Shown piece by piece: positions 1-11,766 of a stretch of 64,000 bases of DNA. Below the pieces are notes generated by a model. It saw nothing but the letters and a program-made list of their open reading frames with translations. It was not told where the DNA came from and ran no database searches. The stretch lies in the NCBI GenBank assembly GCA_008973525.1, contig WACJ01000040.1, forward strand, positions 1,054,001 to 1,118,000, in the 5' to 3' direction. Every line of letters starts with the position of its first letter. The first letter of the stretch is position 1. This stretch comes from Stenopsyche tienmushanensis (taxonomy: Eukaryota; Arthropoda; Insecta; Trichoptera; Stenopsychidae). The translations under genes were made by a program, and so were the position numbers.

Positions 1-224
1 CGTTCGAACATCGCAGAATTGCTTTCGATTCATAATAAATGGAAGCCAACAATGAATGCGGAATAAATGCTAATACATCCTATTGGTACTTCATCAACAA
101 AGGATGCCATTTTTTATGATTCCTATTCATAGATAAGCCATGATTTTAATATATTCAACATTGAATATTTATACACCGTAAAATACTAAATTCCGGTTAG
201 ATAGCTTCAATGTATGTGCTTATA

Positions 225-780
225 TTAACCTTTTCGTGAGTACTTACGGAAATATCCGTTTTGACCTTCACTATTCAGAAAGAGCACTCTTGTGCATTGA
301 AGCTCCGAGGCGGACAGAGACAAAGAGAACTTAGCGCAGTTCGGGATACTGAGACGGATAGCTTCTTCATATGCATTGCATGATTGTATAGATCGTTAAG
401 CCCAAATTTATCCACTTATAATGATTTCGATTTCAAGTGTGTTATTTGTTTACGCAAAGAAACGACCGAATATTGTGTGTTATCGAGAGTGTTTGTTTAT
501 TTAACTGCTTGCTGTTCTTCGCTGCGTGTTGAATGAGTCTTTGTCCAATTATCATTTCCTTCTAAAGGAGGAGCACTTGAATCGATTTTTTGTGCATTGT
601 GTATGTAAAGAAATAAAGTGGTCTTGTATGCACTATCAAGTGTTCATTTACAATTGACTCTGCCTCGAATTGAAGATTGTCTTACGCTGATTAGGAGCTG
701 ACAGAAAGTAATCGGTGTAAAGCGATTATGACATCAACGACTTCATCGATTTTAAATTTGCTCACTAACGAAAAGGTTAA
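225..780 (+). mobile_element. Family C piggyBac-type MITE, variant with TTAACCTTTTCGT ends
   Basis: The element is bounded by TTAA at 225-228 and 777-780. The first 13 bases of the two ends are perfect inverted repeats (TTAACCTTTTCGT). The interior matches the other family C copies: an AGAAAGAGCACTCTTG block, a GA-rich GACAGAGACAAAGAG block, and a right part ending GCTCACTAACG. TTAA targets and short terminal repeats are piggyBac hallmarks. There is no transposase frame, so it would have needed an enzyme in trans. Its left end differs from most copies and carries an ACGGAAATATCCGT motif resembling the repeats of the element at 24554. Confidence 0.8.
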
Positions 781-1727
781 TTAAAAAATATTCACAAACT
801 TATCAGCTTTTATCATAGTAATTAGAATTGATGCAATACAAAAACATGATTTAATATAGATTTTTTTTAAATATGTATGTCTGTCTGTTCTCTATACAAT
901 CATATATTTGCCGATGAATTGAATCTCATTATTCGTATCTATAATCACGGATAGATAATCTACATCTTTTAGTCCCGTAAGTTCAAATAGAAATTTTACA
1001 CAAGGAAATGTTCATAAATTTAGATAGAGGACTGCAAATAAAAGCTGACTCGAAGACAAAAGGATAGTTGAGTAGTGTTCAAAGATATAAATTTAATTAA
1101 AATTATCTTAGATTGTATATAGAACAGACAAACAGACATTTTTTAAATTTGCCTTTAACAATCCCTTTTACTTTTTTATTCCCTTTGCAAACTATTTTGA
1201 CATGGATTTAAAAGCGAATAAATGTTTTTAAAAATTTAGGCACCAGCCACGCCTCCTGTAGATTTGATCCCATGACGCTTAATTACAGGACTTCCTACAG
1301 GTCTTATAAAATTATTCATATTTGTTAATTAAATATTATTACTAAAGTTGATTTTCTTGTTGGAATAAACAGCACAATCCTTTATTTTCATCCGGGTGTA
1401 AATAAATAAGTGCGTGATGAAAATGAGAAGCATTTCCTGTTTGTTTTCGTTTCCCTGCTTGAACCCGGGGATGTCATATTCTTTTTTTCATATCATCAGT
1501 ACATACAGAAGACATTCATATTTATACAAGATGTATAAATAAATAACTTTCGTTATAAAATTCACCATAGACTTTGTCGAGCGTCAGTCGACATTGGAGT
1601 ACATGGGATTAACTTTATTAACCTTTCCCTTACGATGCCATACATTCGTTCATCACGTATTCAGAACACCATACATTATAAAACACCATATTTATTGCAT
1701 TTCATATCGATATTCGATAATATATAT
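781..1727. other. AT-rich stretch with one inverted-repeat element
   Basis: No gene is visible. The only structure is the inverted repeat pair at about 866-901 and 1111-1147, listed separately. The rest is AT-rich unique sequence. Confidence 0.6.
866..1147. repeat. MITE-like inverted repeat pair
   Basis: The left arm (about 866-901, containing TGTCTGTTCTCTATACAATC) and the right arm (about 1111-1147) are reverse complements at roughly 85 percent over about 35 bases, with a spacer of about 210 bases. A TGTTTGTCTGTCTGTTCT stretch recurs once at about 25344. The arms suggest a small nonautonomous DNA element, but no target duplication is clear, so its class is unknown. Confidence 0.45.
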
Positions 1728-2382
1728 TAGGGTGTCCCATAAGTTTCTTTCGTTTTCATATTAAGAAAAAATAAACAATAATTCGTATTACATCAAAATG
1801 TATTGAATAATATATGATCCATTCTGTTCTATTACCTTTCTCCGTCTCTTCGGAAGCGTCATAATGCATTCTTGCCAAAATTTCCCAGGTTTGTTGGCAA
1901 AATATTGATCAATGTACATTTTTATATCATTTTTTGAATTGAATTTTTTACCACGTAAAGAATTTTTCAATGAAATAAATAAATAATAATCTGAAGAGGC
2001 AATGTCCGGAGAGTATGGAGGATGAGGTAAAACATCCCAGTCAAATGATAATAATTTATTTCTGACGAGCAAAGACACGTGAGGCCTGGCGTTATCGTTT
2101 TGAAAAACAACGCCTCGTCTGTTCGCTAATTCTGGCCATTTTCTGGCAATTGCAGCCTTTAGATTGTCTAGTTGGAAACAATATTTTTTTGAATTGATCG
2201 TTACACCTTGCTGAAGTAGCTCATAATAAATTGGAAGGTGGTTCCAGTCCCACCAAATGCATAGCAAAACTTTTTTTGGATGTAGACCAGGTTTAGCTAC
2301 AGTTAAAGCTTCTGTAGCCTTAGTCCAAGATCGTTTACGTTGGATATTCTCATAGAGTGTCCAACTTTCATCTCCAGTGACG
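1728..2382 (-). mobile_element. Mariner element, 5'-truncated, with intact 3' terminal repeat (M1)
   Basis: The end at 1728 carries the mariner terminal repeat (TTAGGGTGTCCCATAAG) shared with the copies at 29356 and 51401. Transposase sequence reads on the minus strand. Homology to the other copies stops at about 2382, just upstream of the first catalytic motif, so the HTH region and the 5' terminal repeat are missing. It lies in plain AT-rich DNA. Confidence 0.9.
1788..2381 (-). pseudogene. Mariner transposase catalytic domain (DD34D), N-terminus missing
   Basis: This is an open frame of about 198 codons with no stop or frameshift, encoding the whole catalytic half of a mariner transposase, a cut-and-paste recombinase that acts at TA targets in the nucleus. 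In order it shows TGDESW (first Asp, codon 2370-2372), a LHPKK-LLCIWWDW segment, QNDNARPH (second Asp) and HPPYSPDIASSDYYLF (third Asp). There are exactly 34 residues between the second and third Asp, the mariner spacing. It ends with a KPGKFWQ...KVIEQNGSYIIQ-type tail. Family members are about 340-350 residues, so roughly the first 150, including the HTH DNA-binding region, are absent. SSD replaces the usual PSD at the third Asp. The first in-frame ATG is at 2265-2267, leaving a 159-residue product without the first Asp. It could not act alone. Confidence 0.9.
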
Positions 2383-4072
2383 CTTACTCATGAGACTGGA
2401 CTCTTTGCACTCCAGAAAGGCCTTTCCAATAGAATCAAAAAGGTCGTCCAGAGTAGTTTTCCACTGTCAGAAAAAAAAACTACTTAATCTGTATAAACCT
2501 CCCATACTCCCTATCGACTGTTTGTGGCTGCACTATTATGATGTTGATGATGACTAAAGATAAATCTAAAATCCAAATCAAAATTTAGCAGTACTCTGAA
2601 GCATAAATTAAATTTAGAAGTATCCTTATAAATCCAACATCGCTCTATATCCTTGTATTGTATGATTATAAAAGACATTTTTAAATTAATATTAATATTT
2701 TTATATTATGCAGCTTTATTATTCATATAATATCAGCATATATATTGAGTTTTTTATGATGTTTAGTATTGTATAGAATTAATTAATTTGGAGCATTAGA
2801 GAACGATCCAAAAAGGTATGATAGTTTGATCTTAAGAAAAAAATGCCTTTATTTCGTAGCTTTTTTCAATGTTTCGATTAAAAATAAATTGATACATTTT
2901 CGCCCACGCGTATAAGAAGGTTAATCGAATATCGTATATGCAAAATTCAATAGAAGAATTCATCGTAGGCTGATAATTTTCATAATTTAATTTTTTTTAC
3001 TTGAGCATGTTTCATATAATGTTTTTTCATGAATTATTTATTCAATTACTCGATACAAGTCTGAGTAATTTATACATGTTTTTTTAAGTCGTTAAGCATT
3101 CTCACCTTGTTCGTGTAACCCTAAATTTGTAAACAATATCAATAGTTAAATTCCAATATGGGCAACTATCAACATGGCAATTTAAATGTATTTTCCTTCG
3201 ACAAAACTGGTTGCCATTGTGTAATTATGGTATAATTGATGTCCAAACCAAAAATTGATTATATCATCGAACAAATTCACTAAACAAAAAAGCCGCACTC
3301 GCCGGGCAATAAATATTCATTATTGGACACTTATGTGAAAATTATTCAGACATACCTGATAAAGCAATTTCTTATCAAGTTCCTAGGCTGACAACAAGCC
3401 GAGGATGATATCTTCATGCCGAAGATTGTCGTCTGCGTGGGAAGCTCTTCCCTCGTCATCCCCAATCTCATCTCGCGCGCCTCATGGTTTATGAACCTGT
3501 CAACGAGGCCAACGCGACGGGTCGACGTTTCGATTAAATAATAATTACCCTTGTGAGCGCAACGGGCATAAATCTTCGGCGCGCGACGATGTAAAAATCA
3601 GCTTTTAATACTTGATCGGTGTCTCCTCCGATCTTAAACGCTAACAATCAACATACATCAGAAGATTTGGATCGGAGCCAACGAGCGACCGCTTTACTTA
3701 TTAAATAGCGATTCCCTCCGAAAAGTGGTCGATGGTGGTATCAAAGTGACGATGATGATGGCTGATGGCAAATAAATTCGAGAAATTAGGCGTGAAATAA
3801 AATTCCGCACCGTCACGAAGTGAACATGCTAATTTTATGTATCAACACGACGAATGCTTCCTAGATTCACGCCAAATTAGTTAACGAAAAATTTATACTT
3901 TACAAATTTACATAACGCACTCGGATCCCAGAAAACGCGTTGATTTTTTATAATATTTGATTGAAAGTCTAAATAATCGCCTAAACGAAAATCAACGGTC
4001 ATCTTTGGTTATGTCACATTTAAACTGGGCTTCAAACTGGAAATAAACCGATAATGACATACATTTTTTCAG
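2383..4072. other. Intergenic or intronic stretch, nothing recognised
   Basis: AT-rich sequence with a GC-balanced, apparently unique block at about 3350-3720. No gene, RNA gene or repeat shared with the rest of the window was seen. Confidence 0.6.
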
Positions 4073-5105
4073 TACACTTAAACCTCTTTTTGTGCGATTT
4101 CGAAGTTATGCGGTTTTTTTAAAGCAATTTTTTTTATTTTTCTTATTTCATAAGGAGTACGTATCGAGATATTATGGATAAAATAGGAAATAAATCATCA
4201 ACCCTAATCGAAATTTGGAATAAAAATATAATTTGGAACTGTGTAAATCATATTGCATTAGCGATCGCTGAACTACAACACATTCTGGTTTAGATTTTTG
4301 AAAAAAAAAGATTTCTTTTTTTGCGTTTTTCCAATGTTTCGGCTTTTAAAAATATATTCTCTAAAGGAATTTCCAAAATCCCAATTACTTACTCTCTTCG
4401 TTTTGATAATATATATTAAGTTTTCCCGCAATAAAATAAAGACTGTTTTCGACCAATTGTAAAATTTAATCAACCACCCGATCAGTCTTCTTCAGACAAC
4501 TTCGTTTCATAATTAGAATTTTAAATCATTCTCTAGAAATATTCAGAAATGACATTCAATCGCGAGGCGCTCATTCGCCATATCAGCGGTTCGAAAAGCG
4601 GACCGGTTGGACATATAAACCTTGCGACCTCTTTTAGGGTTTTATGCGGCATTTTATATTATCTGTACAATTACAGAAGCAACATAGTGTCTAAACACTA
4701 TTTTTTTAAAACAGTAATTGCAATTTATATATTAGGTCGGGTATTTTTGGGACTGTCTTTGTATATTATTTTAAAACATACATTATTATAGTATAACTAA
4801 TTTATAATAGTATTAGATAAATTTAAAAAAAATCTGGGGGGGGCGTATGTTAGATAATTGCCACGCGCGCTTCATACCCTTGTTACGGCTCTGGTTAACT
4901 ATTTATTTGACATTTGAGATGCCAAATCTCAGACATCCTTAAAATTTTACCAATGATGCAAGACGTCCTTTAAATGTAACCAAAAATCTTATTTTTTAAT
5001 CGCCTTATTGTTTTCCTGCTTTTTTTTATTAACTTTTTTTATGCGATTTTGGATATATTTTATATAGCTGTTTCAAAGTTATGCGGTTTTTAAAATCCAT
5101 GCAAC
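4073..5105 (+). mobile_element. Family F TA-flanked MITE (F1), split by a family B copy
   Basis: It starts at TA 4073-4074 followed by CACTTAAACCTC and a TGTGCGATTTCGAAGTTATGC block, matching the ends at 38333 and 58939. The interior around 4190-4385 aligns with the reverse complement of 32426-32200, sharing GGATAAAATAGGAAATAAAT. The section after the family B insert (about 4930-5105) aligns with the reverse complement of 31990-31816. The right terminus has decayed beyond recognition. Confidence 0.65.
4385..4893 (-). mobile_element. Family B hAT-like nonautonomous element (B1), nested in F1
   Basis: It shares with the other B copies a TTGTAAAATTTAA...CAACCCACC segment, the block TCGCGAGGCGCTCATTCG, the hairpin CGGTTCGAAAAGCGGACCGG at about 4588, a run of eight G near 4836, and the terminus CAGAGCCGTAACAAGG read on the minus strand from 4893. 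The left edge is approximate. No coding capacity is recognisable. Confidence 0.65.
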
Positions 5106-7029
5106 GCATTTTCACTTTTCTGTGTAAGTTATAGCTTTTTTCATTCTATATTCTCCCCGATAGCTACCACTTTCTTCTAACTTTCTACTTTATATATAAT
5201 AATTTTTCGATAATTTCACAAATAAAAAGTATAAGATCTTGCATTATCGTGTTGACAAAATAGTTTGAACATTCTAGGTATTTTTAAATTAATTGCTTAT
5301 TTCAAAAATTCCAACTGATCATAATAAAACTATGCCGTTATCGCTTGGCAATTTTTAAGTCTATCATCATAAATCATCAAGAGAAATTTTAAAAGAATAT
5401 TTAATCTGAAATGTTGAATAAATACGAATGATATTTGATCATATCAAATATAAAACGAGATTAAAACAAATCCAGATGAGCAATGGATAACCAAAGCCTG
5501 AATATTATTCAACTGAATGAGTTTTCGTTTCTTTTGGATTTAAGATAAGTCGAAAAACAAGCAAAACGTCAGACAAAAGTTAATCTGACAATATCAAAAA
5601 TGAGCAACAAATAATACGTTGATAATAACTCTACAGTGGACCACAATCAATAAAATATTAACGATATATATTTTGCATTATTATGACATATTTAGATCAT
5701 TTTCCGTTATAGTTATTCATTTAAATCGCATTAAATTGCTGTTTGTCACCACGTTATATGTTTGAGTTCAAGTTCAAGATTGTGCATAGATACGTCATTG
5801 CATTTGATCTCTGCTAAGCCTTTGCGCAACAGCGTCATCGTCCAACACTTCTTTTATTGTCAACCTCGACAAATTCACAATAACTACCGACAATAAAGGC
5901 ATTTTTCAGCAAAATAGCATTATCTGAAGTGTATACGTGACCGTATACATGTTGCATTCTCGTATTTGCGATCTTCGATGCGATTATCGCGATGGAAACA
6001 GACCTCCGTGAGAGAATCGCTGAATAAATGCTTACACAGAGGCAACCGTATAAATTAAATAGGACATTAATTGTTCGTCTCATATGTATTAAGGCATCAT
6101 TAGCGTGTACTAATTATTTTTTTATGATAAAATAAGATGACATGTTGAACTTGGGTGACAAAACGGGCGCCAATGGGATTAATCTACATTGTATGGGTCG
6201 TCATGCAGGCGTATCGGGTATGAATAACACTCTTCATTTTCATGCGAAATTCTTATCATTCAAAAAGGTCGATGAGTCTTTATTTAATGCACGTCTGCAC
6301 GAGCGAAGCTGTTAAAGTGTTTAAGAAATTCAAGCAGGTGATTCCGGAAATGCAATTATAATGCAATTAATGTTTTTCTGTGAGCGGAATTTTGGTACAT
6401 CGAAACATTAAGATTCTCGCATTCGCATCAATAACCTTTAGCAGTAGCAATTTTATTTTTATAACAAGAATTTTAATTCGTTTTTTAAGATGTTGAAATC
6501 TGCCAAAGGGGATCGGGTTACCAGCATAAATATTTCCAGCTGAAATAACATATTTGTTAATCACATCTCCTGTTTTTTTGATGACGTCCCTCATTGAAAA
6601 TGGACCATCAATAGGACGATTTAGAATTTAATGGCAGCTACTAAAGAACTTTTATTGCGCTACTTAAGCAAATTCTTCTTAACTTTATTAAATGCTGGAA
6701 GTTTATCCGTGTCCAAAGTATAATGGACCATTTAATGATCTTATTATCTCTTACTAGTCCTAAGATAAGAACCTCAGTTTCTACATTAGGTCGCAATTTT
6801 ACAAGACATATATGTAATTAGATATCACCATGCGGTATTGGCAGACATGTGTGCAATGACAGACATATATAATGGCACATTGACCTACATACTATATATA
6901 AAAGAATGTTAAATAAACACATTTCATTTAATGCATACCATCAATGCATTCACACCCATTGTAATAAAAAGTAGATCGTCATCAAAAAGTCTCGCAGTGG
7001 AGGCCTCTATCTATTTAAAATTTTATTTT
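5106..7029. other. Stretch without recognised features
   Basis: AT-rich with moderately GC-richer sections near 5760-6090 and 6360-6600. Short open frames show no recognisable domain. No repeat shared with the rest of the window was seen. Confidence 0.55.
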
Positions 7030-7486
7030 ATTCCCGATTTCCTGACAAATTATTTATTTCCATCGCAGCAAATGAATGCTTACATACTATAATACTTTGA
7101 CGTGATTCGTAATTATATTACGGAGGAATACATCAATTCTGAACCCCATATCTATTATATTTCGTATCGATATTCCCATTATTAGAGTCGATGTGTAGTA
7201 AATACATCACCGGTAGGAAATGACTATTATAACAATTTGAAAAACATATATGTACTGTATATATGTATACATACATTAGACAGTTACTGCCCCTAGGCGT
7301 CGCCTAAGCTCGCTAATTGGTAGTTACGCCACTGTTTCCAAGCGTCTAAATTTCGGCGGAAATGTCTCGATTTAGTAGCCTTCATCGTTTTGGCAGGGTG
7401 TGCGATTTCTGTAAGATAAAAATTTCAATTCCGATTTTTTCTGGATTACGCTTACTAATCCCGGGATTCTTAAGCACCTAAAACAG
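7030..7486 (+). mobile_element. Family A hAT remnant (A1), both termini missing
   Basis: It aligns with the interior of the complete copy at 10676-11674, including CCGATTTCC, TATTACGGAGGAATAC, ATCGATATTCCCATTATTAG, GTAAATACATCACCGGTAGG and CTCGATTTAGTAGCCTTCATCG. It begins after the coding segment and stops before the right terminal repeat. No open transposase frame remains. Confidence 0.8.
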
Positions 7487-8911
7487 CGAAAAGCGAATTG
7501 TATTATGTTTATCTATTTTTATACAATGTTAAGATGAAAGACTATTATATAAGAAGATAGAGGTTTAAGCTGAACATGGGGAGGTCACAAAAGTTCAAAG
7601 GGGAGGTCGCTTAAAGTCAAGAGGTCATCCCCTATCACGTAAGCGTCTTAAGGAAGGTCGGATGTTGAAAGTCAAATAGATTGAGGTCACATGAGAATAT
7701 CCCTATTTATTCCCTTCAATTTTAATACAAAACTCCGCCAAGCGATTCGATCGAATGCAAGTGGCATTAATCCGTTTAATTTTGACCTGATGAAGATCCC
7801 TTAAATTCGCACAAAATTCTTCATACATCGTTCTGTTTAAGCGCGTTTTTTTTTTCATCAGCATATTCCAGACAAAGTCGTTAATCTCCTCGACGTTCGG
7901 GGTATCTCCGTGCAGAAATTCTGAAAAATGCTTTCACCACATCCACTCTCAGCGCCTTTGTTTTTCATCCACGAAGTGGAAGCCGGCCATTAGTCAGTGT
8001 CGTAAGTGAAAATACACGTGCTGCAATAAGTACAGCCTTTTTTACATTTTTTGAAACGCATTCTTGCCGAAAATTTCGGCGATGAAATGGCGCTCTTTGA
8101 AATCCAATACGAAAATGTAACAGCTCTGCGACTTTGATTGACTCGACCAATTCCTATATGACATTCAACGCGCCCCACTACGGCGGCGTAAAAATATTAT
8201 TAGTGCTTGTACATCTCTTGTCTATCTGTTTGAATACACGTTTATCCAATTATAATGCATCAGTCGATTGGTTGGACAAACGAAGATTAAGCGATTTTTC
8301 ATCAGCTCATCGTTTGTCCTATGTGGATAGTGTTTCATTGAGAGCTGTCGTCGATACCGAATAAAAATGATTAAGCATCAAACATCTTGTTGAGTGAGAA
8401 CCGAACCGAGCATCAAATTTGTTAATACAGATTGAGTCGTCCGAAATGCATCGACGCTATTAGGATAGACAATGCAGAATGTTATGCAATTCAATGAGGC
8501 CTAGGCTAATGGCTATGGATTTAATTGCATTCTTTGGTCTTGGGCAGGACTAATAGATGCCGCCCATGTTAGCCAGGTAGGCGGTCAATCTATTTACGCC
8601 TTCGTCCTACTGCAGATCCGAAATAAAATGTACCAGTTGTTGAAGTCTATTGTTAGAAGAACTAATAGTCTTCATTAACTTCTATTTTGACTGCAATCAT
8701 TCAAACTTACGCTATGCATGGAATTTAATTACGAATTTAACATGCTGAAGCACTCACCTGCAACGCGTCCTATATGCCTATGAGCAAGGAATTAATTCGA
8801 TCACTTTATGAAAAAATATATTGAAGCCAAACATAATTTATGTGACCAAGTGTTACTATTAAGGGCTAGATCCTGAACGCTATATAAAAAAGATTTGGGG
8901 TCAAATAATAT
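7487..8911. other. Stretch with a cluster of AGGTCA-type hexamers
   Basis: Five same-strand AGGTCA or AGGTCG hexamers lie at 7582, 7604, 7622, 7655 and 7684. This could be nuclear-receptor half-sites or chance. Overlapping open frames at about 7965-8364 show no recognisable domain. Nothing else is apparent. Confidence 0.35.
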
Positions 8912-9098
8912 TTAACCCCTAAAGGAGTACTATCCCAGGGCCTGTGATCCCCCCCTCCACTTTTCAGAAAGAGCACTCTTGAACATTGAGCTCGGATACA
9001 GACAGAGAGAGAACGTAGCGCAGTTCGGGAGACAGAGACGGAGAGCTTCCCCACATATATCGCACAATTGAATAGATCATTAACCCAAATTTATCGAT
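8912..9098 (+). mobile_element. Family C MITE (C2), right part missing
   Basis: The left end has TTAA at 8912-8915 followed by CCCCTAAAGGAGTACTATCC and the near-palindrome ATCCCAGGGCCTGTGAT, then the AGAAAGAGCACTCTTG and GA-rich blocks. Similarity to the other copies ends near TTATCGAT at about 9098. Confidence 0.8.
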
Positions 9099-10412
9099 AT
9101 CGATATCTCGAATAAATTCATCATGAGAAAAACCTATTTGTATGTTTCCAGTGCACAATGTGTTAAATTAAATTAGCCCCGTGGTGCATGAATGGACTCT
9201 TCGCCGGCAGCATTCAAAGACCAAAAACACGATATACGACATCGAGGAATCCCAAAAACGAGTATCCAGAGGCATTTTATCAAAACCATAAATTTGTACT
9301 GCGTACCGTCGAATTTCAATAAAAATCCGCGTTATAACATCATCGCATTAATTGCACATCTATATTGAGCAGGAAGAAACTTTTCCAGTATGCAAATATT
9401 ATGGCCCCAGTTGTTAGGCGCTGACGGGACTCGGCCTGGATCAATTTACACCCTCGATAGAAGCCTTCCGAGAGCCGATCTGTTAACACTTTAAATTGCC
9501 TTCAATCATCCAGTTACTCGCATCTTCAAGACCTTCATACCGGGCGTAAATCAGATCCGTTAAAGTGAGCGTTTGTTGAGTCGATTGCGGCTACATTTTG
9601 ACACTCGGGATGATTAAAATAATTATCGCAAGTCCATAACTCGTTCAAAGTAGATGACACGTAGTCTGAAAATTTTTATTTGTCCGATTTAAAAAAAAAT
9701 ACAAGTGAATTTATGGCACATTTCTAGGATGAATAGCATCCAAAGTATGTCTGGACGCAATAAAAATGTATCATTTAGTGCACAATTTATTAGAGACGGT
9801 CCAAAAGATTGATGCGCTTGAATTTATATAGCCTGTACTCTGTACTTTAATCGAGCAATGTTTATAATTTCCATGCGAATGCCTCAACATACGCTCGATA
9901 TTGAAGTATATTTATTTAAAATGCTGCTCTACAAATATATCGCATCGCATGTAAACATCGCCATAGCTTATTTCTGATACTCGCCCGTTATTTCCCGTCG
10001 GGTTGAATTCTGATTTAAATTATTCACCGAGATGAAGTAATCTCCGGTTATAAATTTGAAGCTTTGTCTGTGTCTCAGATTTAAAAATGGAAAGTAAAAT
10101 ATATAATATTCGCGAATACACACGAGGAATATTTAAGCAGATAGAGATTAGTATATTCATAAATTGTAGCTACATTTTTGATGTTGTTAATAATCAATTT
10201 TGCTTGAATAAATAATATAGTTAAAACTTTGAGAATAGAATTTAATAACTTAAAACGTCTTTTATAAGCACAAACAAAAATATCATATAATAGAAATATA
10301 TTTGCGCGATAATAAGGAACTTCGCGTAAATGGATTTTCTTAATCATACTATTAATTTCATTGTATTCATGCTAATTGACTTATGTATCAACGTTACAAG
10401 CTTCGAGGATAA
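9099..10412. other. Unique stretch, nothing recognised
   Basis: GC-balanced sequence to about 9650, then AT-rich. No gene or shared repeat was seen. Confidence 0.55.
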
Positions 10413-10675
10413 GATCATTTAAAGCTTTTATTCTGTACCGTTGAGGAAGTGCTCGTCGGGATGGCCGCGCTGACGTACGGGTTGGTTCTTCTATTGGGCT
10501 GGGATGTTGCTGGACGAATGGATGAGAATGGACGGGCGTCGAATAGAAAGACTCTCTTCTCTAAATTACTATCTATTCCACACAAGATAGAGAGATCGGG
10601 CTGCAGGAGGGACGACTTCCCGCAGCCAAGGCTAACCGACGACTCTCCCGACTCCCGCTACCTGCGCGTCACTAC

Positions 10676-11674
10676 TAGGGAATCCAATCCCGAGCCAAAA
10701 TTTCGATCCCGGGATTTCGGGATTTCATTAGACAATCCCGGGACCAGTCCCGGGATCCCGGGTTTGAGATTTTCAATATTTTAAGAAATTACCTAGATGA
10801 ATTTGATCAAAAATTACTAATAAGTCCATTTGTTCAATATAAAAAATCACTTGAAGGCCAAAAAATTTTATTTATTTAAGAAAAGATAAAAACACAATTC
10901 AAAAATAGATTAATAAAACACTAAGAAGTTCAAATATTATTTTGAAAATATGCCCGAAGTAACATTATCATTAAACATTAGTGTTTCGTCTTTTAGTCTG
11001 GATCTGATTTTGGAAGTCAGACAACTTGCTGCTGAAATTGCACGCTCAGCTTCCACACTCGTTGGAGGTATCGTCATCAGATATTTAAATGCTAGTTCGA
11101 GTTGATGATCGCGTGAGCCCTCATTTTCGTATAACACCATCAATGTGACTGTGATAAAATTCTTTTCTACTGAGACACGGACTAAAAATCGCAAAATTCC
11201 CGATTTCCCGAAAAAATATTTATTTCCATCGCTGCAGATGAATACTTATATACTATAATACTTCGGTGTGATTCGTAATTATATTACGGAGGAATACAAA
11301 AATTTTAAACCCCGTATCTATTAAATTTCATATCGATATTCCCATTATTAGAATCGAGGTGTAGTAAATACATCACGGTAGGGAAGGTTACTATAAACAT
11401 TTGAAAAACATACATGTACGCTATATGTATACACATAGATTAGGCAGTCACTGCTCTTATGCGTCGCCTAAGTTCGCCAATTAGTAATTACGCCACTGTT
11501 CCAAGCGTCCAGATTTCGTCGGAATGTCTCGATTTAGTAGCCTTCATCGTGTTGGTGAGGTGTACGATTTCTGTTAGATAAAAATTTCAATCCCGGGATT
11601 TCGGAATTACGTTTTCTAATCCCGGGATTCTTAAGTACCTAAAACTGTCCGGGATCCCGGGATTGGATTCTCTA
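10676..11674 (-). mobile_element. Family A hAT element (A2), longest copy, with near-perfect 8-bp target duplication
   Basis: The termini are TAGGGAATCCAATCCCG at the left and its near inverted copy (ending GGGATTGGATTCTCTA) at the right. They are flanked by GTCACTAC (10668-10675) and GTTACTAC (11675-11682), an 8-bp duplication with one difference, as expected for hAT insertion. Subterminal regions are full of CCCGGGAT-type motifs. At 999 bp it lacks most of a transposase, which is usually 500-700 residues, but keeps its C-terminal end on the minus strand. Confidence 0.92.
10937..11194 (-). pseudogene. hAT transposase C-terminal dimerisation segment
   Basis: This is an open minus-strand frame of 85 codons with a non-ATG first codon. 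Its middle, IPPTSVEAERAISAAS followed by KIRSRLKDETL, is the signature of the hAT C-terminal dimerisation domain (hATC), in which hAT transposases carry IPATSV-ER-FS...R-RL. In the intact family this domain mediates oligomerisation and completes the RNase H-like catalytic core. The frame ends at 10937-10939 after GIFSK. The N-terminal DNA-binding and catalytic parts are absent, so no activity is possible. Confidence 0.85.
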
Positions 11675-11766
11675 GTTACTACCCCAACCGGCAACAGTGC
11701 ACGCGTAAGAAGCAATCGGTCGGTATGCAATTGCAATGTCTCCGCAGGGCCACAAGAGATGGCGCT

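Noticed and set aside
1617..1720. Similarity of ATTAACCTTTCCCTTACG and TTTCATATCGATATTC to family A interior
   Set aside because: The two short matches are in opposite orientations relative to family A, so an actual copy is unlikely.
8866..9158. Open frames in family C copies (also at 31091-31402 and 14686-14883)
   Set aside because: They run through MITE sequence shared between copies whose frames differ, so they are not protein coding.
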